A stretch of DNA of 64,000 bases, taken from positions 62,001 to 126,000 of the forward strand of contig NZ_JBKFFP010000005.1 of NCBI RefSeq assembly GCF_046506625.1, given 5' to 3'. Both the position numbers and the translations under genes were made by a program. Under the pieces are notes generated by a model, which saw only the letters and a list, made by a program, of their open reading frames with translations, had not been told where the DNA came from and did no database searches. How positions within the stretch are numbered: the first letter of the stretch is position 1; each line of letters opens with the position of its first letter. This stretch comes from Zhengella sedimenti. Its GTDB lineage: Bacteria > Pseudomonadota > Alphaproteobacteria > Rhizobiales > Rhizobiaceae. This document shows, one piece after another, positions 9,471 through 18,372 of the stretch.

Positions 9471-10172
9471 TCACGGTCGTTCGTATTTCGTACCCGCCTC
9501 GGTAAGGACAAGGTCCATGGCGATGTCGTGGGGCTGTGGAAATATCGTGTCCAGGCGTGCGGCAGCATATCCTATCCCGATCGTGAAGGGCCGGGGAGTC
9601 AATGCCGCCAGCGTCCGGTCGAAATAGCCGCCGCCATAGCCGAGGCGATAGCCGTCACCTGTCCAGCCGACGACGGGTGCCAGGGTGATCGAAGGAATGA
9701 CTTCCGGTGCGTCCGGCGGCGGAACCGGGATGCCCCAGTCGCCCTTCACCATCTTGGTGCCGGGTGTCCAGCGGCGGAAGACCAGCGGGGCCTGTTTCAC
9801 CTCGACCAGGGGCAGCGCGATAACGACACCAGCCTTGTGCAGTTCATCCATCAGGGGGCGCAGGTCCGGCTCGCCCTTGATGGGCCAGTATGCGGAAAAG
9901 ACCTGCCCGTGCATGTCGCCGAACCGTTCCCGGAGATATGTTCGCAAGTGGGCTGCAAGCGCCGCGCCGGCGGATTTCCGTTCCGCCACCGACAGGGCGA
10001 TGCGATCGCCTCGAAGGCGCATTCGTTCCGCCTTTCGCCAACGCGCGACGTCGCGGGCCTGTTCGGGATCGACGGCCAGCGGATCGAAGTAGTCGGTTGC
10101 GACTTGCGCGGCGTAGCAAGGCGGCGAGGCATAGGCACGGGCGGCGGGTGTGTTGTCGAACTTGTCCCTCAT
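9471..10172 (-). CDS. 5-formyltetrahydrofolate cyclo-ligase family protein
   Basis: A 233-residue protein. From about residue 40 it matches the cyclo-ligase family that converts 5-formyl-THF to 5,10-methenyl-THF with ATP: WRKAERMRLR near the start, a middle segment ending in PLV, and the diagnostic GYRLGYGGGYFDRTL near the C-terminus. The first ~35 residues (with YASPPCYAAQ) are an extension beyond the usual start that looks conserved rather than random. The ATG at 10172 has AGGTGG upstream; a longer frame to 10385 overlaps the globin gene and is unlikely to be used. It lies 28 bases downstream of the globin gene and may share its transcript. Confidence 0.88.
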   Translation of the reverse strand: MRDKFDNTPAARAYASPPCYAAQVATDYFDPLAVDPEQARDVARWRKAERMRLRGDRIALSVAERKSAGAALAAHLRTYLRERFGDMHGQVFSAYWPIKGEPDLRPLMDELHKAGVVIALPLVEVKQAPLVFRRWTPGTKMVKGDWGIPVPPPDAPEVIPSITLAPVVGWTGDGYRLGYGGGYFDRTLAALTPRPFTIGIGYAAARLDTIFPQPHDIAMDLVLTEAGTKYERP

Positions 10173-10200
10173 GATGCCACCTCTTGTCGGCATTCCGGTT

Positions 10201-10644
10201 TCACGGCATTGACAGGATGGTTCCGGTCTTCGCATCCTCGACCGCCCTGTGCAGCGCGCGCGCGATCCGCTCGGCCCGTTCGATGACATGGGCCGCACCC
10301 TCCGGCGGGCAGGTTTCGCGGGCGGTCTGACGAAACAGCGCCAGCCAGCGCTCGAAATGCTCCCACTGGACCGGCAGGCCGGCATGGGCGGGAACCGGCG
10401 CGCCCTGGTATCGTCCGGTCATCAGCGCGACCGAGGACCAGAAAGCCACCATTTTCTCCAGATGGGGTTCCCATTCGGAAATCCGGGCCGCGAAGATCGG
10501 CCCGAGAACCGCATCGGCGCGCACCTTTTCGTAGAAACGATGCACCAGCCGGGTCAGGATTTCCTCGTCCAGCCCGGTCCGCGCCATGATCTCGGCGGTC
10601 ATCTGCGGGCGGGCGGAAACGATCTCGGTGTTGATGGAGGCCAT
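10201..10644 (-). CDS. Group III truncated haemoglobin
   Basis: A 147-residue globin-like protein. LTRLVHRFYEKVRADAVLGPIF and the HLEKMVAFWSSVALMTGRYQG segment are typical of group III truncated haemoglobins, with a proximal His in the later PVQWEHFERWLALF region. Such proteins bind O2 or NO and are commonly tied to nitrosative stress. The start at 10644 follows GGGAG; an ATG 27 bases upstream lacks a ribosome site. It is divergent from an NsrR-like repressor with a palindromic operator between them, which supports NO control. Confidence 0.9.
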   Translation of the reverse strand: MASINTEIVSARPQMTAEIMARTGLDEEILTRLVHRFYEKVRADAVLGPIFAARISEWEPHLEKMVAFWSSVALMTGRYQGAPVPAHAGLPVQWEHFERWLALFRQTARETCPPEGAAHVIERAERIARALHRAVEDAKTGTILSMP

Positions 10645-10692
10645 GGCTGGCTCCCGTGTTCGGGGTTGCATCTGTGTCTATATCTGATAAGT

Positions 10693-10707
10693 GGTATTGT
10701 AAATACC
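10693..10707. promoter_or_regulatory. Candidate NsrR operator between globin and regulator genes
   Basis: A perfect inverted repeat, GGTATT-GTA-AATACC, lies in the 87-bp divergent space, ending 25 bases before the nsrR start. It sits in a locally AT-rich patch suitable for two divergent promoters. The size and AT-rich half-sites fit Rrf2/NsrR operators. One dimer here could control both genes. Confidence 0.6.
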
Positions 10708-10731
10708 TATTCAAGCGGATGGCAACCCGGA

Positions 10732-11148
10732 ATGCGACTGACCTCCTTCGCCGACTACGGACTGCGCATGCTGATGCGCATGGCGAGCGCCCCGGACCGG
10801 GCGTTTTCCACCGCTGAACTGGCCGTCGAGTTCGGGCTCTCGCGAAACCATCTGATCAAGATCATGCAGCAGCTGGCCCGTGGCGGAATCGTCGAGACCC
10901 GGCGCGGCGGCAGCGGCGGGGCCATCCTGCGCCGTGATCCAGCCGATATCCGGCTGGGAGAGATTGTGCGGTTGCTGGAACAGGGCCAGGCGCTGGTGGA
11001 GTGTTTCCAGGAGCGCGGAAGCGGCTGTACCATCGATGGCTGCTGCCGTCTCAAGGCGAGGCTGCGGCGAGCCGAAGCGGCATTCATCGACGATCTGAAC
11101 ACGTCCACGCTCGCCGATATCGCCCTGCCGGAACCGGCGGCGGCGTGA
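10732..11148 (+). CDS. nsrR: Rrf2-family NO-sensing repressor, NsrR-like
   Basis: A 138-residue winged-helix regulator. The N-terminus MRLTSFADYGLRMLMRMA is typical of NsrR, and the cluster-binding cysteines are present as Cys91, Cys99 and Cys104/105 in the ALVECF and CCRL regions, matching the three-Cys pattern of NsrR. In that family the Fe-S cluster is nitrosylated by NO, which releases DNA. The divergent globin gene with a shared operator, and the two following small genes, form a coherent nitrosative-stress locus. Confidence 0.87.
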   Translation: MRLTSFADYGLRMLMRMASAPDRAFSTAELAVEFGLSRNHLIKIMQQLARGGIVETRRGGSGGAILRRDPADIRLGEIVRLLEQGQALVECFQERGSGCTIDGCCRLKARLRRAEAAFIDDLNTSTLADIALPEPAAA

Positions 11149-11229
11149 AATGGCAGGGCGGAACCGGGCCATGGTCCTGCGGTCCGGCAGGTTGTCCTGT
11201 ACGCCAACGCGAAGAGAAAGGAATGCATC

Positions 11230-11463
11230 ATGACGGACTGGCTACCGACGCTGCGCACGAAAACACCGCAGGAAGGCTATGACCTTGCCGTGAAACTGGC
11301 GCGGGTCGCGGTCAAGGCAACCCAGCCGGATGCCGGCGTGCGCGACAGGCTCCGCCCCGACTATGCCGAGGACGCCAATGCGTTGATTGCGGTCAGCCAT
11401 GTGGTCGCGACCCATTTCGCGACCGTGGCCGCGGCAAACGATTATTGGCGAGGGCAATCATGA
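11230..11463 (+). CDS. Small hypothetical protein in NsrR cluster
   Basis: A 77-residue soluble protein with no signal peptide or membrane helix. It is predicted mostly helical (DLAVKLARVAVKATQ, AVSHVVATHFATVAAAN). A ribosome site (AGAAAGGA) precedes the ATG. Its stop overlaps the next start by four bases (ATGA), so the two are translationally coupled. I do not recognise the family. Its position suggests a link to NO response or nitrogen-oxide respiration. Confidence 0.7.
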   Translation: MTDWLPTLRTKTPQEGYDLAVKLARVAVKATQPDAGVRDRLRPDYAEDANALIAVSHVVATHFATVAAANDYWRGQS

Positions 11464-11750
11464 GCGGCATCGAACGCGACGATGACGGCTTCGTGGTCGA
11501 CGCGGCCGTGCTGGCATCCGGGTTCAGACTGCCGGTCGAGGAAATCCGGAGCCTGATGCGCGACGGGCGCATCACCTCGAAGACCGAAGCCGGCGAAGGC
11601 GAGGACCAGGGCCGCTGGCGGATTACATTCTACCATGGGGAACGCGCGTTCCGTCTGGTCCTGAACCCTGACCACACGATCCGGTCCCGGGGGACATTCC
11701 CGGTTCCCGGACGCAGTTCGCCGACCAGGTCTGTCCGGACAGACACATGA
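11460..11750 (+). CDS. DUF6522-like small protein
   Basis: A 96-residue protein. Its pattern IERDDDGFVVDAAVLASGF...MRDGRITSKTE...GRWRITFYHGERAFRLV resembles the DUF6522 family, small proteins that in alphaproteobacteria tend to lie near denitrification or NO-response genes. Function is unknown. It is coupled by an ATGA overlap to the preceding small gene. The last ~15 residues are a basic tail that looks poorly conserved. Confidence 0.72.
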   Translation: MSGIERDDDGFVVDAAVLASGFRLPVEEIRSLMRDGRITSKTEAGEGEDQGRWRITFYHGERAFRLVLNPDHTIRSRGTFPVPGRSSPTRSVRTDT

Positions 11751-11823
11751 CGTCCGGTCCGCTGGCCGCTGCTGAAATCCTGCCATGTGGATCCATCCGC
11801 TGACGGCCCTGATCCACAGGCCG

Positions 11824-12666
11824 TCATCGTGACCGGACAAGGTCCAGCAGGCTTTCCACCATCGGATCGACGAGCGAGCGGTCCCGGTCGTCACGCAGGA
11901 CCAGTGAAGACGGAAGATCGAAAGCAGGGGCGTCGTCCACGACATGAAAGACCCCGGCATCGAGTTCGCGGCGCACGAACTGTTCCGGAAAATAGGCGCA
12001 GGCCGGCGCCGTCTTGAGAAACCGGACGCCGAGCCAGCCGATGTTGAACGACAAGCGGGTCCGGAAGAACTCCGGGAAACTGCTGGCCAGCTGGGCATCG
12101 AACTCGGGTCCCCACTCGATATGGATGTAGCTGTCGGGCGTGAGCGAGGCATTGCGCTCCGAGGACACCAGCCGAAGCCGCTCCGTCATGAATGGCCGGA
12201 TTTCCAGTTTCGGCCGGTGCTGCGGCGTGTACATGATCCCGATGTCGAGATGGCCGTCGATCAGGCCCTGCATCAATTCTGGCTCGAACGCGATCTCGGC
12301 ATGGAACGAGACGTCGGGGCGATCCTTTCGCTGCTGCGCCAGCCATTGCACGGCGAGGCTGTCCCAGAGCCCGAAACGCGCTCCGATAGCGACCTGGGCG
12401 CGGATCGTGTCCGGCAGGCCGGTTTCTCGCCTCGCCCTTTCGAATGCCCTGACCATCTGCAAGGCATGGGTCTGGAACCGGACGCCCGCACCGGTCAATG
12501 ACGCACCGGTCTTGTTGCGCACGAAAAGGACGCAGCCAAGCGTTTCCTCCAACGCACGGATTCGCGCGCTGATCGTTGACTGCGTGACATGCAGGCGTTC
12601 GCCGGCCGCGACGAAGCTGCCGGTGTCGGCCACGGTGAGGAAGCTGCGGGCCTGTTCAATGTTCAT
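11824..12666 (-). CDS. LysR-family transcriptional regulator
   Basis: A 280-residue regulator. The N-terminal helix-turn-helix is clear (MNIEQARSFLTVADTGSF, LHVTQSTISARIRALEE) and is followed by an effector-binding domain with the usual two-lobe pattern (LDIGIMYTP). It is divergent from a small membrane-protein gene at 12786, its likely target under the usual LysR arrangement. The inducer is unknown. Confidence 0.9.
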   Translation of the reverse strand: MNIEQARSFLTVADTGSFVAAGERLHVTQSTISARIRALEETLGCVLFVRNKTGASLTGAGVRFQTHALQMVRAFERARRETGLPDTIRAQVAIGARFGLWDSLAVQWLAQQRKDRPDVSFHAEIAFEPELMQGLIDGHLDIGIMYTPQHRPKLEIRPFMTERLRLVSSERNASLTPDSYIHIEWGPEFDAQLASSFPEFFRTRLSFNIGWLGVRFLKTAPACAYFPEQFVRRELDAGVFHVVDDAPAFDLPSSLVLRDDRDRSLVDPMVESLLDLVRSR

Positions 12667-12785
12667 GGGCTATCCAGCGATATTTTCGATATCATCCTGC
12701 ATTTATATTCGTTTTACAAATCTCATCCGGCGCGTAACCTGTAAGAAAAATCAAAACGGGATCATCGCAAACGGAGGGACGGGTC

Positions 12786-13019
12786 TTGGCACGCTTCAAG
12801 GCAATCGGGACAGGCGGTCAGCAGCAGCTTTTCGCAGGGCTCGTCATGTCCGTCCTGGGCATCGGATTGATCTGCATGTCCGGGATGGAATCATGGGATT
12901 CACTGGCGAATACCGGCGCGGCGCTCGTTCTGACGGGAACGTTGCTTTGGTTGTGCGGTGCGGTCCGGCACCAGAACGAACTGATGGAAGCCGCAACGGG
13001 GCAGTTGGCCGACTCGTAG
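12786..13019 (+). CDS. Small two-helix membrane protein
   Basis: A 77-residue protein with two hydrophobic segments (LFAGLVMSVLGIGLICM and GAALVLTGTLLWLCGAV), so an inner-membrane hairpin. The start is TTG, supported by GGAGGG 8-9 bases upstream. It is divergent from the LysR gene. No family recognised. Confidence 0.6.
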   Translation: MARFKAIGTGGQQQLFAGLVMSVLGIGLICMSGMESWDSLANTGAALVLTGTLLWLCGAVRHQNELMEAATGQLADS

Positions 13020-13058
13020 GAAACGTCGTGCGCCTCCGGCCCACCCCTTTGCGAACGG

Positions 13059-13406
13059 ATGAAACAAGGAACAACCTGGCAGAAGGTCCGTGGAGCGATG
13101 CGCGCCGATACCCCGCCTTTCGACGTCATGCGGCACAGTTTCTGGCTTGGCGATGAGCCCGAGGAATCGAGCGCGCAGATGCGGTGCATCGCCGAGTGCG
13201 TCGGCGCCGTCCGGCCGGAGATTCATCGATTGAGCGAGATCCACGGGGACCGCCGGATGATCTGGTCGCTCATGGCCATCATTGTCGACATGTCACTTGA
13301 AGCCGACGAAGCCGCCCTCACCGCCGCCTTGATGAAAACGAATGCCCGGTTGCTGGAACTCGAGGCGGGCAACGACAGTCCCGGTTGCACGGCATCGATC
13401 TTGTAG
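13059..13406 (+). CDS. Hypothetical protein
   Basis: A frame of 115 residues, possibly starting instead at an internal ATG (MRADTPPFD, 13098). It has no signal peptide or membrane segment and a helical, acidic middle. The ribosome site is weak. It sits 40 bases after the small membrane-protein gene and could be co-transcribed. It resembles nothing I know, and the gene call itself is moderate. Confidence 0.45.
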   Translation: MKQGTTWQKVRGAMRADTPPFDVMRHSFWLGDEPEESSAQMRCIAECVGAVRPEIHRLSEIHGDRRMIWSLMAIIVDMSLEADEAALTAALMKTNARLLELEAGNDSPGCTASIL

Positions 13407-13478
13407 CGCAAGCGTTCGGCGATCGGACCCGGTTGCAGGCAATAATGCCAATTGGTTATTGGCGATCAACGGCATGAG

Positions 13479-13502
13479 ATGGCGCTGCCGGAGAGATCCG
13501 AA
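13479..13502. repeat. Degenerate third copy of the tRNA-Thr attachment site
   Basis: This 24-base stretch matches the 3' end of tRNA-Thr at 37108-37131 at 21 of 24 positions; the three differences are all C for T. It retains GCTGCCGGAGAGAT and the same orientation as the copies at 21508 and 37108. It is the probable left end (att) of an older island covering 13.5-21.5 kb. The rest of 13407-13723 holds no gene that I can support. Confidence 0.6.
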
Positions 13503-13723
13503 ATCTTGATCACTCCGATCGTGTGAATAAAAACATTATCTCGCATGGCATGATGATGACGTTTTTGGAACATGGGCGAAGCGGGTCTTGGAACATGAAT
13601 GCCTGTCCGAAGCCACTGGCCGCGGCGGGCTGATCAACAGGCAAGCCTGGCCGCATTGTAAAACGCCCAGGAAAACCGGGACGAGCAGTTATTGCTCAAC
13701 CGCAAGTCTCTTTCTGCCCCGTT

Positions 13724-14785
13724 TCATGCCCTGTCGATCGTTATGTTGACCAGCCTGTCACCCCGACGGGATGTCTTGATCTCACCGCGTCGCACGAGGC
13801 GGTTCACATGGGCCAACGTCTCGGTGAAAGCGAAGCTCATCTGGTGTGGATCGAGCGCGCGCGTGAACAGGATGGGCACCAGATCCGCGACCGTCTGCGG
13901 GCGCTCGGCGCAAGCCGTGCGGATGAGTTGGCACCGTTCCTCGTGATGGGCTTCCAATTCGGCGCAGCGTTCATGCAGACCAAAAAACGGGCGGCGGTGC
14001 CCGGGAAGAACCAGCACGTCGTTCGGTATCTCGGACCGCAGAAACCGCAGCGACCTCAGGTAATGACCCAGTGGATCACCGTTCGGTTCTCCGGCAAAGA
14101 CGCTGACATTGGGCGAGATTTTTTCGAGAACCTGGTCGGCCGCGAACAGGAGCTTTTCGTTTTCGCAGTAAAGCAGAACCTGTTCGGGCGCATGCCCATC
14201 GCCGCTGAGGACGCGAAAGGTGCGATCGCCGATCTCCAGGATATCGGGCATCAGCAGTCGAAGGAATGACAGTGGCAGGTCGGAAACGCGGCGCAGATAG
14301 TCATTGCCCTGGATGGCGACGATCCCGGCTCCCTCCTCGCTCATGCCGTGGCTCATGTAGAAATCAAAATTGTAGCGGGTAACATCCTCATGCGACCCGT
14401 GTGAAATCACCTTGCTGCCCATGTAAGTCGAATAGCTGGTCAAAAGGGGCGCTTCGAAACGTTCGCACAACCATCCGGCCAGGCCGATATGGTCGGGGTG
14501 ATGATGCGTGACGATGACTTTGGTGACTTTTCTCGATTTCAGGGGCCCCGCAAACAGGTTCTCCCAAACCGACTTCGCGGCCTCTGTCTGGATCCCGGTA
14601 TCGACGACCGCCCAACCCTCTCCATCGCGGATGAGATAGATATTCACATGATCGAGACGGTAAGGAAGGGGAATCCGGGTCCAAAGCACATCTTTGAGAA
14701 CTTCGACCACATCGCCAAAGGCCGGCATTTCTTCAAAAGGAAAAATCAAGGCATTTTCTGTCGTGTGAGTAAGTGTACTGACCAT
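13724..14785 (-). CDS. MBL-fold metallo-hydrolase
   Basis: A 353-residue metallo-beta-lactamase-fold enzyme. The metal-binding signature is THHHPDHIG, with later ligands in LSGDGHAPE and LPGHRRPF. A C-terminal winged-helix-like extension (VNRLVRRGEIKTSRRGDRLV) is seen in the glyoxalase-II/LACTB2-like branch. The substrate is probably a thioester, lactone or similar hydrolysable bond. It is divergent from the TRAP transporter genes and plausibly belongs to the same catabolic island. Confidence 0.88.
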   Translation of the reverse strand: MVSTLTHTTENALIFPFEEMPAFGDVVEVLKDVLWTRIPLPYRLDHVNIYLIRDGEGWAVVDTGIQTEAAKSVWENLFAGPLKSRKVTKVIVTHHHPDHIGLAGWLCERFEAPLLTSYSTYMGSKVISHGSHEDVTRYNFDFYMSHGMSEEGAGIVAIQGNDYLRRVSDLPLSFLRLLMPDILEIGDRTFRVLSGDGHAPEQVLLYCENEKLLFAADQVLEKISPNVSVFAGEPNGDPLGHYLRSLRFLRSEIPNDVLVLPGHRRPFFGLHERCAELEAHHEERCQLIRTACAERPQTVADLVPILFTRALDPHQMSFAFTETLAHVNRLVRRGEIKTSRRGDRLVNITIDRA

Positions 14786-15073
14786 GAAAAATCTTTCTTC
14801 CGATTGAATGTGTGACGGTATTTTGGGTCAAAGCGCGGGCTGGCTCAACGCCGCGGGCTGGCTTCGCCATCTTTGGCTGCGCCGGGTATTGCAGACAAGC
14901 CCCTTCGAGAGCGCCGGTCGGGCCAGACGCTGTCATAAGGACCCTCGATTTCGGGGCAAGTCCAACACGGATGAAAACCGTCTGCGTGTCTTCATCGTCA
15001 ATCGTCTCTCTCATCAGCCGATCCACCTTGGAGCCATGTCTCGGAAACCGGGGCCACCGCAGCTTTTCGACAT

Positions 15074-15085
15074 GTCCAATTGGAC
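15074..15085. promoter_or_regulatory. Palindromic candidate operator upstream of TRAP genes
   Basis: GTCCAATTGGAC is a perfect 12-bp palindrome, 88 bases before the substrate-binding-protein start, in the 387-base divergent space with the MBL gene. The form suits a GntR- or MarR-type dimer, but no such regulator is encoded next to it. The rest of the 14786-15172 gap has no gene that I can support. Confidence 0.4.
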
Positions 15086-15172
15086 TTGAGCAATATTTGG
15101 GATCATGCTTCATTGAAATCACGGACGAGGGCCCGGAGGGTGGCCCGCCCGAAATCGAATGGGAGGATAAAA

Positions 15173-16300
15173 ATGACCAGTGGAAACAAGCTTAGCCGTC
15201 GCTCTTTTCTGAAGAAATCGACGATTGCCGGTGGCGCGGTTGCCGGCAGCGCGCTTGCAGCGCCCGCTGTCCTGGCGCAGGCGCCCATCGTCATGAAGAT
15301 GCAGACCTCGTGGCCGGCATCCGACATCTGGGACGAGTTCGCCAAGGATTACGCAACGCGCGTCGATGAAATGTCGGGCGGCCGCCTGAAAGTCGACGTC
15401 CTGCCGGCCGGTGCGGTCGTTGGTGCCTTCCAGGTGCTCGACGCGGTCAATGACGGTGTCCTCGATGCTGCCCATTCCGTGCCGGTCTACTGGTACGGCA
15501 AGAACAAGGCAGCGTCCCTGTTCGGCACCGGCCCCGTCTTCGGCGGCTCGGCAACGACCATGTTGTCCTGGTTCTACCAGGGTGGCGGACAGGAACTCTA
15601 TCGCGAGCTGACCCAGGACATCATGGGCCTCGACGTGATCGGCTATATGGGCTTCCCGATGTTCGCCCAGCCCTTCGGCTGGTTCAAGGGCGAGGTCAAC
15701 TCGGTCGCCGACCTCCAGGGTTTCAAGTACCGCACCGTCGGTCTGGCCGCAGACCTCATGGCAAAGCTCGGCATGTCGGTCGCCCAGCTTCCCGGTGGCG
15801 AGATCGTTCCGGCCATGGAGCGCGGCGTGATCGATGCCTTCGAGTTCAACAACCCGACCTCCGACCGCCGCTTCGGCGCGCAGGACGTGGCCAAGAACTA
15901 CTACCTGTCTTCCTATCACCAGGCATCGGAAAGCTTCGAGTTCCTGTTCTCGAAGACCTTCGTCGAGGATCTTGATCCCGATCTCCAGGCAATCCTGAAA
16001 TACAGCGTCGAGGCAGCCTCCACGGCCAACACCGCCAAGGCGATGAAGCAGTATTCGGCCGACCTCCGGGATCTCGAGGCAGGTGGCGTTACCATCCACA
16101 GGACCTCGAAGGAAATCCTCGATGCCCAGTTGAAGGCATGGGACGAACTGATCCCCGAGCTGGAAGCCGATCCCTTCATGAAGAAGACGCTGGACAGCCA
16201 GCGCGCATGGGTCGAACAGGTCGCATATTACGAGCTGATGAACGCCCCCGACTATGCGCTCGCCTTCAACCACTACTTCCCGGGCAAGCTGAAACTCTGA
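15173..16300 (+). CDS. TRAP transporter substrate-binding protein (DctP family)
   Basis: A 375-residue periplasmic binding protein. The N-terminus has a twin-arginine-like signal (LSRRSFLKKS then a hydrophobic AGGAVAGSALAA and cleavage near VLAQA). The mature part begins VMKMQTSWPASD and has the DctP-type WYGKNKAASLFGTGPVFGG and EIVPAMERGVIDAFEF segments, resembling 2-oxoacid-binding or related TRAP receptors. The ATG at 15173 is preceded by GGGAGGA. It is first in an operon with both permease subunits, an amidase and a dehydrogenase, so the ligand may be an amide or 2-hydroxy/oxo acid. Confidence 0.93.
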   Translation: MTSGNKLSRRSFLKKSTIAGGAVAGSALAAPAVLAQAPIVMKMQTSWPASDIWDEFAKDYATRVDEMSGGRLKVDVLPAGAVVGAFQVLDAVNDGVLDAAHSVPVYWYGKNKAASLFGTGPVFGGSATTMLSWFYQGGGQELYRELTQDIMGLDVIGYMGFPMFAQPFGWFKGEVNSVADLQGFKYRTVGLAADLMAKLGMSVAQLPGGEIVPAMERGVIDAFEFNNPTSDRRFGAQDVAKNYYLSSYHQASESFEFLFSKTFVEDLDPDLQAILKYSVEAASTANTAKAMKQYSADLRDLEAGGVTIHRTSKEILDAQLKAWDELIPELEADPFMKKTLDSQRAWVEQVAYYELMNAPDYALAFNHYFPGKLKL

Positions 16301-16375
16301 GGCTTGTCGACCTGACATCAACTGTCCCGGCACGGGCATGATCGTGCCGGGGCATCACGTTCGGGGAGGGGCAAC

Positions 16376-16960
16376 GTGCTGTCATTCATCAAATTTGCCG
16401 ACTCGCTGTCAGCCTGGTTCGGCAAGGCTTTCGCCTGGCTGATCATCCTCATGTCGGTGGGAACCGGCTATGAGGTCTTCGTCCGTTACGTCCTCAACAA
16501 GCCGACCGCATGGGCGCTCGACGTGTCGTTCATCATGTACGGCACCATGTTCATGATGGCAGGGGCCTACACCTTGTCCCAGGGCGGGCATGTGCGCGGT
16601 GACTTTCTCTACCGCCTCTGGCAGCCCAGGACCCAGGCCAAGGTCGATCTCGTCCTCTATTTCCTCTTCTTTTTCCCCGGCGTTCTGGCGCTGATCATCG
16701 CGGGCTGGAAATATGCCGCCCGGTCCTGGCAGTTCGGCGAGGTATCGGTGAACAGCCCCGCCGGCATTCCGATCTACCAGTTCAAGACCGTGATCGTCGC
16801 AGCCGGGATCCTCCTCTTCATCCAGGGAATTGCGCAAGTCATGCGCTGCATCCGCTGCATCCAGACCAATGCATGGGAAAATGCGGATGAAGACGTCATG
16901 GAGACCGAAGACTTGTTGTTGAAGCAGGCCACCATGGCCGAGAAGGATGCGCATCCATGA
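16376..16960 (+). CDS. TRAP transporter small permease (DctQ family)
   Basis: A 194-residue membrane protein with four hydrophobic helices. The DctQ signature region is visible (RYVLNKPTAWALDVSFIMYGTMFM). The start is GTG at 16376, with GGGGAGGGG 5-6 bases upstream. A charged C-terminal tail (EDVMETEDLLLKQ) extends past the last helix. Its stop overlaps the large-permease start by four bases. Confidence 0.93.
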   Translation: MLSFIKFADSLSAWFGKAFAWLIILMSVGTGYEVFVRYVLNKPTAWALDVSFIMYGTMFMMAGAYTLSQGGHVRGDFLYRLWQPRTQAKVDLVLYFLFFFPGVLALIIAGWKYAARSWQFGEVSVNSPAGIPIYQFKTVIVAAGILLFIQGIAQVMRCIRCIQTNAWENADEDVMETEDLLLKQATMAEKDAHP

Positions 16961-18372
16961 CCGACCCTCAAGTCGCCTTGATGATGTTGGGGCTGTTCAT
17001 CCTGTTCGTTTTCCTGGGATTCCCGATCGCCTTCACACTGATGGCGATGGGCATCGGCTTCGGCTATTACGCCTATTTTGACGCAGGCCGGATGTGGCGT
17101 TCCTTCAACCGGCTCGACGAGGCTGCCTCGACCTGGGACCAATGGTCCACCTGGCTGGAAGGCTTCATCAACAACCGCGTCTTCGACCTGTTCGTGAACC
17201 AGACCTTCACGGTCATGTCGAACGAGGTGCTGACGGCAGTTCCCCTCTTCCTGTTCATGGGCTACATCGTCGAGCGCGCCAACATCGTCAACAGGCTGTT
17301 CTCGACGCTGAACATCGCGGCGAAGAACGTGCCGGGATCCATGGGCGTCGCAGCCCTCGTCACCTGTGCGCTTTTCGCAACCGCCACCGGTATCGTGGGC
17401 GCTGTCGTTACCCTGATGGGGCTGCTGGCACTGCCTGCCATGCTCAAGGCGCGCTACAATCCTTCCTTTGCCTCCGGCATCATCTGTGCCGGCGGCACGC
17501 TTGGCATCCTCATCCCGCCGTCGATCATGCTGATCGTCTATGCGGCAGCTTCGGGCGTCTCGATCGTCCGCCTCTATGCCGGCGCGCTGCTGCCGGGCCT
17601 GACCCTCGTGGGCCTCTATCTCATCTATGTCGTCGGCCGCTCGATCCTGCAGCCCTCGGTGGCGCCTCGCCCGACCAAGGACGAGGTGCCCGATGTACCG
17701 GCCGGCCAGCTGATCCTGATGTTGATTACCAGCTTCCTGCCCCTGGCCTTCCTGATCCTCGCGGTTCTGGGTTCCATCCTTTTCGGCCTTGCGACACCGA
17801 CGGAAGCCGCCTCCATCGGCGCGTTGGGCGGCATGCTGCTGGCCGTGGCCTACCGGGCCATGACATGGAACCGGCTGCGTGAATCGGTCTACCTTACAGT
17901 GCGCACGACGGCGATGGTCTGCTGGCTCTTCGTCGGTTCCTACACCTTCTCGGCGGTGTTCTCCTATCTCGGTGGCGAGCACGTCATCTCGGAATTCGTG
18001 CAGGGGCTAGACCTCGAGCCGTGGCAATTCCTGATCCTGGCCCAGCTGATCATCTTTGCCCTTGGCTGGCCGCTCGAATGGTCGGAGATCATCATCATCT
18101 TCGTGCCGATCTTCCTGCCGCTCCTGCAGTTCTTCAACATCGATCCCCTGTTCTTCGGGATCCTTGTCGCGCTGAACCTGCAGACGAGTTTCCTGACGCC
18201 ACCCATGGCCATGTCGGCCTATTACCTGAAGGGCATCGCACCACCCGAGGTGAAACTGACGCAGATCTTCGCCGGCGTGATGCCGTTCCTTTTCTGCGTC
18301 ATCATTTCCATGGTGATGATGTATGTCTTCCCGGATATCGTCTTCTACCTGCCGGAACTGTTCTATGGCTGA
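16957..18372 (+). CDS. TRAP transporter large permease (DctM family)
   Basis: A 471-residue integral membrane protein with about 12 helices. Conserved DctM segments are present (VPLFLFMGYIVERA, GTLGILIPPSIMLIVYA, LATPTEAASIGALGG). An insertion after the second helix (WRSFNRLDEAASTWDQW) is typical of the larger TRAP branch with DctP proteins like the one upstream. It forms the sodium-driven transport channel with the DctQ subunit. Confidence 0.95.
   Translation: MTDPQVALMMLGLFILFVFLGFPIAFTLMAMGIGFGYYAYFDAGRMWRSFNRLDEAASTWDQWSTWLEGFINNRVFDLFVNQTFTVMSNEVLTAVPLFLFMGYIVERANIVNRLFSTLNIAAKNVPGSMGVAALVTCALFATATGIVGAVVTLMGLLALPAMLKARYNPSFASGIICAGGTLGILIPPSIMLIVYAAASGVSIVRLYAGALLPGLTLVGLYLIYVVGRSILQPSVAPRPTKDEVPDVPAGQLILMLITSFLPLAFLILAVLGSILFGLATPTEAASIGALGGMLLAVAYRAMTWNRLRESVYLTVRTTAMVCWLFVGSYTFSAVFSYLGGEHVISEFVQGLDLEPWQFLILAQLIIFALGWPLEWSEIIIIFVPIFLPLLQFFNIDPLFFGILVALNLQTSFLTPPMAMSAYYLKGIAPPEVKLTQIFAGVMPFLFCVIISMVMMYVFPDIVFYLPELFYG

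Noticed and set aside
14733..15195. Short frames between the MBL gene and the TRAP receptor
   Set aside because: No ribosome sites, no recognisable family, and one overlaps the start of the receptor; treated as a regulatory region.
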